From the NCBI GenBank assembly GCA_964529035.1, contig CAZGUG010000050.1, positions 1-14,488 on the forward strand: DNA of 14,488 nt, read 5' to 3'. Source of the stretch: CAZGUG01 sp964529035 (GTDB taxonomy: Bacteria > Bacillota > Clostridia > Ch29). How positions within the stretch are numbered: the first letter of the stretch is position 1; each line of letters begins with the position of its first letter. This document shows positions 6,205 to 13,000 of the stretch, piece after piece. Below the pieces are notes generated by a model. It saw only the letters and a program-made list of their open reading frames with translations. It was not told the origin of the DNA and ran no database searches. The translations under genes and the position numbers were made by a program.

Positions 6205-6223
6205 CAATATCTTATAAGAATTG
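6205..6223. promoter_or_regulatory. Palindromic site upstream of the sigma-54 promoter
   Basis: TCTTATAAGA (6210-6219) is a perfect 10-base palindrome, flanked by CAAT (6205-6208) and ATTG (6220-6223). Its centre lies about 62 bases upstream of the predicted lat start. It is AT-rich, so chance symmetry is possible. Confidence 0.35.
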
Positions 6224-6228
6224 AAAAT

Positions 6229-6253
6229 TTATGCATGCAGGTTATATGCATAA
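6229..6253. promoter_or_regulatory. Candidate enhancer (UAS) for a sigma-54 activator
   Basis: TTATGCA (6229-6235) and TGCATAA (6247-6253) are perfect 7-base inverted arms with an 11-base spacer, centred about 89 bases upstream of the predicted lat start. That is within the range where bacterial enhancer-binding proteins usually bind. Assignment as an enhancer is inferred from symmetry and position. Confidence 0.5.
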
Positions 6254-6298
6254 GCCCTGCCTTACCATTGATTAAAAGACTTCAACAATTATGGCGAC

Positions 6299-6336
6299 AA
6301 AAAAACATCCGCATTATTTTAATAAATATGCGGATG
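6299..6336 (-). terminator. Rho-independent terminator of the gre-like gene
   Basis: CATCCGCAT (6306-6314) and ATGCGGATG (6328-6336) form a perfect 9-bp stem with an AT-rich loop. On the minus strand it is followed by seven Ts (A-run at plus 6299-6305). It lies 95 bases past the gre-like stop codon and insulates lat from read-through. Confidence 0.9.
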
Positions 6337-6430
6337 ATGGAAGCAATTCTGTTTGAGGAAGCAAAATAGTAGAGGATTTGCCGCCGAATAATGGGCATAT
6401 CGGATTTTTCTAGGGAATGGCGGTATTTAT

Positions 6431-6883
6431 TTACTGAATGCTGTCGGAATATTGGATTGATAAAACCTTGTAACGGAACGACCCTCCCGGTGCGTTTACT
6501 GTTACTTCGTCACCGACTTTTCGCAGCATCAGGGATTTTCCCACCGGTGACAGGCAGGATACGTCCCCGTTGCCAATATCAATCCGGTATGGGCTTACTA
6601 TACGATAGCTGATGACCTCCTGGTCGGTAAGGTCCCGGACATTAACCCGGCTGCCGATAGTGACAAAGGGCAGTTCACATTTTGCTGCCTGTGACCTGTC
6701 TGCATTTTTTAAAAGACTTTCAACCCGCCTGATATATTCATCATAAAGGTCTTCAAAATGGCTGCGTTCCTTAGAGGGACCGGGGAAATACTGATCAAAC
6801 AACTTGCTTTTATTCTCACCGGCTTCTGCCAGGTGCCGTACCAGGCTTTCATAAACATTTTGTGATAATGATATTTTGGCCAC
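6431..6883 (-). CDS. GreA/GreB-family RNA polymerase-binding protein, divergent paralogue
   Basis: A 150-residue protein with a clear GreA/GreB C-terminal domain (residues about 72-145: V74-T-I-G-S-x-V, L111-S-P-V-G-K-S-L-M-L, K122-V-G-D-E-V, P132-G-G-S-F-R-Y-K-V-L), which docks on the rim of the polymerase secondary channel. The N-terminal half keeps the length of a Gre coiled coil, but where GreA has the acidic tip (F-G-D-L-S-E-N) this protein reads F33-P-G-P-S-K-E-R, so the Asp and Glu needed for transcript cleavage are not at the expected positions. It may be an inhibitor or competitor of Gre factors, like Gfh1, rather than a cleavage factor. GTG 6883 is chosen because GGAGG (plus 6892-6896) lies 8 bases upstream. 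The longer reading from ATG 6898 would have that SD inside it and no SD of its own. It is monocistronic, divergent from the LuxR-type regulator. Confidence 0.8.
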   Translation of the reverse strand: MAKISLSQNVYESLVRHLAEAGENKSKLFDQYFPGPSKERSHFEDLYDEYIRRVESLLKNADRSQAAKCELPFVTIGSRVNVRDLTDQEVISYRIVSPYRIDIGNGDVSCLSPVGKSLMLRKVGDEVTVNAPGGSFRYKVLSIQYSDSIQ

Positions 6884-6975
6884 TTCAATTACCTCCATTA
6901 CTTTACATTAAATGGGAAACCCTATATATAAAGCATAAGGCGCTCCGCCGTGAAGCGAAACACCTGATTACATAC

Positions 6976-7004
6976 AGCATACCATTAGATACAATGATTG
7001 TCAA
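6976..7004 (-). promoter_or_regulatory. Sigma-A promoter of the gre-like gene
   Basis: On the minus strand a perfect TTGACA (7004-6999), a 17-base spacer and TATGCT (6981-6976). The predicted start is near 6969, giving a leader of about 86 bases. Confidence 0.7.
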
Positions 7005-7008
7005 TGGT
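6981..7008. promoter_or_regulatory. Nested inverted repeats within the gre-like promoter
   Basis: ACAATGATTGT (6991-7001) is a perfect dyad inside the promoter spacer and -35. It is enclosed by ACCATT (6981-6986) and AATGGT (7003-7008), which pair with each other. A bound protein would cover the -35 and spacer, as expected for a repressor operator. This is an inference from symmetry. Confidence 0.4.
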
Positions 7009-7070
7009 GTATTATATTAACATTAAATGCAAAGGTTTATAGTTTATGGTATTTTGCCGTTTGGAGAATA

Positions 7071-7079
7071 TGATATAAT
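7071..7079 (+). promoter_or_regulatory. Extended -10 promoter of the LuxR-type regulator gene
   Basis: TGA followed by TATAAT (7074-7079), a perfect TGn-TATAAT extended -10. TTGCCG at 7054-7059 is only 14 bases upstream, so the promoter probably relies on the extended -10. The predicted start near 7086 gives a leader of about 48 bases. Confidence 0.6.
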
Positions 7080-7133
7080 AAAGAACAGAAATTCTGACAT
7101 TTATGATAACGATGGATACGGGAGGAGATTTCC

Positions 7134-9623
7134 GTGGCCGGAGCAAGGCAGTACAACACGAAAAGCCTGTACTTTCCAAGCCGGATAATAAAGGCTTTGA
7201 ATGGAATCCCAGACCATCCCCTTACCATCATAGAGGCGCCCATGGGCTATGGCAAAACCACTGCCGTAAGGGAGTATTTAAGAAACAAAGGGGTGGATAT
7301 GCTGTGGCAGAGGATTTATGACAGCGGGGCCGACAGCTTCTGGGACGGCTTCGCAAGGTCGTTTTGCGAATTGGACAGCGACCGCTCCCAAAGCCTTGCC
7401 TATACCCGTTTCCCGGAAGACGACACATCAATGCAAAAAGCAATTGGATTAATAAAGGATATAAAGCTGACGGACAGGACCGTTTTGGTAATCGAAGACT
7501 ATCACCTCGTAAACAGCCCGGGTGTCAACAGCTTAATCGAACTTCTTGCAGAAAACAAAATTGAACACCTGCATATCGTCATTACCACGCGCATTGCGAA
7601 ATTTCAAAGGCTTGAAGAGCTTGCCCTGAAAGGATACCTGCATCATATAACAAAGGAAACCCTGGAGTTTTTACCAAGGGAAATAATGGGGTATTACAGG
7701 GCCTGCGGGATAACCCTAAGTGACAGTGAGGCTCAGCAGCTGTATGCGGATACTGAAGGGTGGATAAGCGCGCTGTACCTGATCATGCTGGAATATGCAG
7801 CAGAGGGATGTTATACGCCAACCGAAAACATCTATAAACTGGTTGAAAATGCTGTATATAAACCGCTTCACGAGGAAATTAAAGAGTTTCTCGTAATGCT
7901 GTGTATCTTTGACAGCTTTACGCTTAAACAGGCTAAATTTATGTGGGGGAATGAAAATGCAGCCCGGTTCATTGACATACTCACCGTTGGCAATTCCTTT
8001 GTTAAATATGACAGCAGACTTAAAGCCTATCATATTCACAACATCTTCAAAGGATTCCTGGAAGAAGTGTTTGAGGGAAAAGGAGTAAGCCGTCAGCAGG
8101 ATTTGTATCAAAAAGCGGCACAGTGGTTTATGGCAGACGGCGATTATTCTTCAGCCCGGCGCTATTATTATAAATGCGGGGATTTTGACGGTATTCTGTC
8201 TGCCCTGGAAAAAGACAGGTCTAATGACTGCACCACTTCCGAGACTGAGCTGCTTACAAAGTATATGTCCGAATGCCCTAAAAAGGTCAAATCCCGGCAT
8301 CACCATGCGCTCCTTGTCTACGCCATGCACTTGTTTATTCATAAAGAACTTGAACTGTTTCACGAAACATGCTGCGAACTTCGCTCCAATATTGAGATGG
8401 ACAAGGGTTTGGATACCGGTATGCGAAACAGGCTTTTGGGAGAATTTGAACTTTTACTGGGCATTGCTGAATTTAACGACCTGAAAAAAATGTCCGCACG
8501 GTATCAAAGGGCCTGGCGGTACCTGAATCAGCCGACATCCGTATATGATACCGGGATAGATTCTACTTTTGGTTCTCCGTCGGTATTAAGCCTGTATTAC
8601 AGAGAAAGCGGCAGACTTGATGAACATATAAGAGATTTGAAGAAAGCCATGCCAAATTTCAGCCGCCTTACAAGGGGACACGGTTCTGGCGCTGAATACG
8701 CAATGGAGGCCGAAAACTACTTCAATCGGGGTGATTTTGAAAACGCCGAGATTTCTGCCCAAAAGGCACTGCTTAAGGCGCAGGCGGGAATGGACGAGAG
8801 TGTTGTTTTCAGCGCACAGTATTTTCAGATACTCACAGCTTTTATGAAGGGCAATCTGGTAAGGGTAATTGAGCTAATGAACAAAATGCACGAGGCAATG
8901 GCCGATAGTAAGGAACATAATTTTATACATACGGTTGAAATCTGCGAGGGCTGTATTTATGCCTATCTTGATCAAAAGGACAAAATACCCGAAAGACTGC
9001 TGGAAGCAGATTCCGGCAGCCCCCGGCTTAGGTTTCCTGCATACCCGTTTTATAATGTAATGTACGGCAGGATGCTGCTGATTAAAGGGGAATACCTAAA
9101 GCTGATCGGCAGTGCGGAGCACCTGTTCTCCATATCCTCCGTCTTTTCCAGCCTTTTGGGAATTATCTATACATATATATACCTGGCGGCGGCATACAGA
9201 AAGATATTCAGGGAGGACGAAGCCCTCGCCAGCCTTAAAAAGGCCCTGGATATTGCCATGCCGGATAAGCAGTACATGCTCTTTGTGGAAAACTGCGATT
9301 ACATTGAACCGCTCCTTGAGAAAATAGCCGCCGAAGGCAGATACAGGGAGGATATTAAAAGGATTTTCGGGCTGTATGAGACCTTCAGGAGCTCAAAGGA
9401 GCGGATGATTAGAAAATACTTCACAGATGAAAAGCCAAGGCTAACCCAAAGGGAGGCCGAGATAGCCCGGCTGGCGGCGGCGGGAATGACCAACACCGAA
9501 ATAGGAAAGAAGCTTTTTATATCCGTCAATACGGTAAAAATGGCGCTAAAGTCCATATATTCAAAGCTCTCCATTAACAGCAGGGCGCTTTTGCAGCAGC
9601 ACCTGGACGACCTTAAGCAGTAA
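7134..9623 (+). CDS. MalT-like (LAL) ATP-binding LuxR-family transcriptional regulator
   Basis: An 829-residue STAND-type regulator. The N-terminal ATPase domain has Walker A A35-P-M-G-Y-G-K-T-T43, Walker B V117-L-V-I-E-D122 and the sensor-like I148-V-I-T-T-R153. The centre (about 330-740) is helical and TPR/ARM-like (for example A718-Y-R-K and L724-type repeats with alternating aromatic and Ala residues). The last 60 residues (770-829) are a LuxR helix-turn-helix: L-T-x-R-E-A-E-I-A-R-L, G-M-T-N-T-E-I-G-K-K-L, S-V-N-T-V-K. Members of the MalT class bind a small inducer and ATP, oligomerise and activate transcription. The GTG start at 7134 is supported by GGAGGAG (7121-7127), six bases upstream. 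There is no signal peptide. It is followed by a strong terminator, then the DUF2442 and surface-protein genes, a plausible but unproven target. The inducer is unknown. Confidence 0.9.
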   Translation: MAGARQYNTKSLYFPSRIIKALNGIPDHPLTIIEAPMGYGKTTAVREYLRNKGVDMLWQRIYDSGADSFWDGFARSFCELDSDRSQSLAYTRFPEDDTSMQKAIGLIKDIKLTDRTVLVIEDYHLVNSPGVNSLIELLAENKIEHLHIVITTRIAKFQRLEELALKGYLHHITKETLEFLPREIMGYYRACGITLSDSEAQQLYADTEGWISALYLIMLEYAAEGCYTPTENIYKLVENAVYKPLHEEIKEFLVMLCIFDSFTLKQAKFMWGNENAARFIDILTVGNSFVKYDSRLKAYHIHNIFKGFLEEVFEGKGVSRQQDLYQKAAQWFMADGDYSSARRYYYKCGDFDGILSALEKDRSNDCTTSETELLTKYMSECPKKVKSRHHHALLVYAMHLFIHKELELFHETCCELRSNIEMDKGLDTGMRNRLLGEFELLLGIAEFNDLKKMSARYQRAWRYLNQPTSVYDTGIDSTFGSPSVLSLYYRESGRLDEHIRDLKKAMPNFSRLTRGHGSGAEYAMEAENYFNRGDFENAEISAQKALLKAQAGMDESVVFSAQYFQILTAFMKGNLVRVIELMNKMHEAMADSKEHNFIHTVEICEGCIYAYLDQKDKIPERLLEADSGSPRLRFPAYPFYNVMYGRMLLIKGEYLKLIGSAEHLFSISSVFSSLLGIIYTYIYLAAAYRKIFREDEALASLKKALDIAMPDKQYMLFVENCDYIEPLLEKIAAEGRYREDIKRIFGLYETFRSSKERMIRKYFTDEKPRLTQREAEIARLAAAGMTNTEIGKKLFISVNTVKMALKSIYSKLSINSRALLQQHLDDLKQ

Positions 9624-9636
9624 AAAGATCTAAAAG

Positions 9637-9653
9637 ACTACCCGGTGGGTAGT
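9637..9653. repeat. Small perfect hairpin after the regulator gene
   Basis: ACTACCC (9637-9643) and GGGTAGT (9647-9653) flank GGT. It lies 13 bases past the stop codon and has no T-run, so it is not itself a classical terminator. It precedes the stronger hairpin by 10 bases and could be an operator for the following genes. Confidence 0.4.
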
Positions 9654-9663
9654 ATTATGTCAT

Positions 9664-9705
9664 AAAAATCCACTATATCATTTTGGTATAGTGGATTTTT
9701 ATATT
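9664..9705 (+). terminator. Rho-independent terminator of the LuxR-type regulator
   Basis: A perfect 14-bp stem, AAAAATCCACTATA (9664-9677) with TATAGTGGATTTTT (9687-9700), has a 9-base loop. T-runs follow on the plus strand. The A-run on the 5' side makes it potentially bidirectional. It separates the regulator from the DUF2442 gene, whose start is only 20 bases further on, so read-through or a promoter within this hairpin region must supply that gene. Confidence 0.88.
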
Positions 9706-9724
9706 TGTTCGGAGGCGCTGTATA

Positions 9725-9973
9725 ATGATCAGAATAAAAAGTGTCATACCAAAAGAGGGCTACCGGCTGGAGGTGCAGCTTGAAAACGGCAGCAGCGTCA
9801 TACTGGATTTTTCGGGTAGAATCCATACCATCCGGTTCGGCATGCTTGCCGACAAGGAATATTTCCGGCGGGCAGAAACCGACGGCGACTTCGTAAGGTG
9901 GGATAGCAGCATCGAGGTATCCGTCAGCGAGGTGTTCCAGCTGGCACAGAAAGAAAAATTCCCGTTCCCATGA
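9725..9973 (+). CDS. DUF2442 domain-containing protein
   Basis: An 82-residue cytoplasmic protein. The pattern I-x-V-I-P-x-x-x-Y-x-L-x-V-x-L-E-N-G (residues 6-22), D28-F-S-G, F46/F47-containing helix A-D-K-E-Y-F-R-R-A, and F56-V-R-W-D-S-S-I-E-V-S fits the DUF2442 family, small proteins that interpret a ligand-binding or DNA-linked role poorly defined to date. They are often found as stand-alone single-domain proteins, sometimes beside DUF4160 partners in toxin-antitoxin-like pairs; no such partner is here. GGAGG (9711-9715) lies 9 bases from ATG 9725. It ends 50 bases before the surface protein gene with no terminator between, so the two probably share a transcript. Confidence 0.7.
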   Translation: MIRIKSVIPKEGYRLEVQLENGSSVILDFSGRIHTIRFGMLADKEYFRRAETDGDFVRWDSSIEVSVSEVFQLAQKEKFPFP

Positions 9974-10023
9974 CGAAAGGGGAACACGCAGTTACAAAAC
10001 AGTATTAAAGGAGGTAGAGGGAA

Positions 10024-13000
10024 ATGAAAGGAAAGCATAGAATCCTGCCGCTTGCTTTAGGCTTTGTCATAGCCCTGGCTGTGCTGGTCCTAGGAGGCGG
10101 CACAGCATTAGCGGAAGGAGTAGAGTTTGCAGGGGGAGATGGTACGGAGGGAAACCCCTGGCAGATCAAGACTGCGGAACAGTTGGCCACCGTAGCTGAA
10201 GAAGTGTACCTGGATAAGCATTTTGTCCTGACGGACGATATTGACCTGTCCGCTTACCTGTCGGAAGGAGGCGCTGGCTATAATGGCGGCGAAGGCTGGG
10301 AGCCCATCGGCAAGTGGTATGAACATACAAGTCCGGATAATGCCCCATTCACCGGCAACTTTGACGGTGGCGGGCATAAAATCAGCGGCCTCTTTATTTA
10401 TCGGGAGGAGGCAAATTATCAGGGCCTGTTCGGTTATATCGATGGTGCGACTATCCAAAATGTAAAACTGGAGGATGTGGATGTCACCGGCGAAAATATT
10501 GTCGGCGGTCTGGTGGGTAACAATAATTCTGGCACGATCATTAACTCCAATGCCGCAGGCAGTGTAACCGGTACATTTTCTTCAGTCGGCGGCCTGGTGG
10601 GTAGTAACAATTCTGGGGAGATAACCTACTCATACGCGGAGGTAGCAGTACAAGGGGATTATTCGGTCGGTGGCCTGGTGGGGGATAACTCTAGCGGTAG
10701 CATCGTAAGCTGCTACGCTACAGGTACTGTATCAGATATTGATATACCAACCCCCGAAAGCCAGGGATACTTCGGCGGTTTGGTAGGGCGTAACCATTAT
10801 GATGGAGAGATCACCGATTGCTATGCCACGGGCAATGTAGACGGCACTCATTATGTCGGCGGATTGGCGGGGGCGAATAAAAAAGGCGGAGTTATCACAA
10901 GCTCTTACGCCACCGGTGCTGTCACCGGCACTGATTATGTAGGCGGTCTGGTGGGGTACAACCTTCAAGATGATCTTTTTCATCACGATAATCCTGTAAT
11001 TTCAAACTGCTATGCTACAGGCTCTGTGGAAGGGACTCAATGGATCGGCGGCCTGGTAGGGGAAAACAGCCTCGGTATAATTACACAATCCTACGCCACC
11101 GGTGCTGTCATCGGCACTGATTATGTCGGCGGACTGGTGGGGAGTAGCGACAGTTCTATTATCTCTTCCTATTACGACAGTGAAACCACCGGTTGTGAAA
11201 CCGGTCATGGTGAACCTAAAACCACAATTCAGATGCAAACCCCTATTACCTTTGTTGATTGGGATTTTACTGGGGTCTGGGGAATAAACCCGGAACAAAA
11301 CGGCGGCTATCCTTTCTTAAGATGGCAAACGAAATATAAGGATGCCCAATTTGACGGCGGCACGGGCGAGGTTGGAGCGCCATATCAGGTGGCTACGCCG
11401 TGGCAGCTAAACAATGCAAGGCTTTACTTGGATAAGCATTTCATCCTGGTGGAAAATATTAACCTGTCGGGTTACCTATCGTCAGGAGGCGGGGGTTATA
11501 ACGAGGGTAAAGGCTGGGAGCCCATTGGTACTAGTGAAAACTCTTTCATAGGCAGTTTCAGTGGTGACTTTAATGCCATCAACAACCTCATTATTGATAG
11601 GACGGGGACCAATTATGTGGGTTTATTCGGTTACGTAGGCGAGAACGGCGAAATCCGGAAACTGGGCCTCGTTAATGTGGATGTTACCGGCGAAGAATAT
11701 GTTGGCGGTTTGGCTGGCTTTAACTACAAAGGAACAATTGCCAGTTCCCACGTTACGGGCAGTGTTAACGGATCAGACACCATCGGGGGCCTGACTGGAC
11801 AAAACCAAGGTACTGTTACCGGTTGCTATTCCACAGTTGATGTCACCGGTACCCAAAACGTTGGCGGTTTGGCGGGATTAAACTTCCAAAGTGAAATCAA
11901 TAATTCCTACGCAGTAGGTCCTGTGAATGGTGATACTTACATTGGCGGTTTGGTAGGGTTTAACTACTCAACCGGCAGTATCACTAATTCATACGCCGCG
12001 GGCGTAGTCGACGGCAGTAGTTGGGTCGGCGGGCTGGGAGTGAACGATAACGGTACCATCAATAGTTCATTTTGGGACACCCAGACGTCAGGTCAGTCAG
12101 ACTTTTCCGGCAGCACAGGAAAAACCACCGCCGAAATGAAGCAACTGGCAACCTTTACGAGTTGGAATTTTGATGATACCTGGAAAATAGATACTGGTAC
12201 TTACCCATACCTGGAATGGCAGGAAGACTATAAAGACTTCGCGCCGCCGGTATTTGCTGAGGGCTATCCGATAGCGGAGGGTATTACTCATAATGCGCTG
12301 AACCTGCTGGTGCAGGTGGATGAGTCATCCACCGCCTACTATGTAGTGCTGCCGGATGAAGAAGACGAGCCAAAAGCCGCTCAGGTTAAGGCGGGTACCA
12401 ACTCCGGTGATGATATGCTGGCTGAAAACCTTAAAGGAAGCATCGGGCTGACTGCCGATTCAAAGGGAACGGTATCCATTACCGGACTTAACCCGGAAAC
12501 GGCCTATGACATATACGTGACAGCGGAAGATTCCGCCGGCAACCTGCAGCCGGATATTAGCGTGGTTAAGGTGGATGTGAGTACTACGGAGACACCTCCC
12601 GATAACAACCCGCCTGTTGCAGGAGGCGGAGGGGCCATATCCATTTTCAGCATTACCCATAACAGCCTAAATTTAAGCTGGGAGGCGGCAACGGATGATG
12701 TAACCGGACAAGAGAACTTACAGTACAAGGTAGTCTTTGCGGAGGAAAATAACATCGGAACAGCGTTCGAGGCAGAAGAATACGGTACAACCGTTAAGGG
12801 CTGGACAGCTAATCTGACCAGTACCGAGGTAAGCGGCTTAAGCGCCGATACCACTTATTATTTTAATATTATTGTCAGGGACCAAGCCGGAAACATGGAG
12901 GTGTACGACACGACAAGCCAAACCACTAAATCAGAGCCTTCAGGCGGAGGCAGTGGCGGAGGCGGTACAAGGAGTACACCGGACTACAGGGCCGAAGTTA

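Larger units (their letters stand above)
6045..6298 (-). other. lat regulatory region (gene-free)
   Basis: This is the larger part of the 386-base stretch 6045-6430 without a gene. Reading towards lat it holds two inverted repeats, a sigma-54-type promoter, a leader of about 108 bases with a GGAGGAG-preceded ATG-TAG start-stop (ATG at 6108-6106), and the lat ribosome binding site. The remainder of the stretch holds the terminator of the upstream gre-like gene (6299-6336) and about 95 bases of its 3' flank, where I see nothing further. Confidence 0.6.

Noticed and set aside
6884..6898. ATG 6898 as the start of the gre-like gene
   Set aside because: The only SD (GGAGG) overlaps this ATG and is correctly spaced for the GTG at 6883, which gives a typical M-A-K-I start.
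10499..12039. Regularly spaced repeats resembling a CRISPR array or satellite
   Set aside because: The repeat period is a multiple of three, the units are diverged, the frame stays open, and they translate to GLUG motifs; there are no cas genes.
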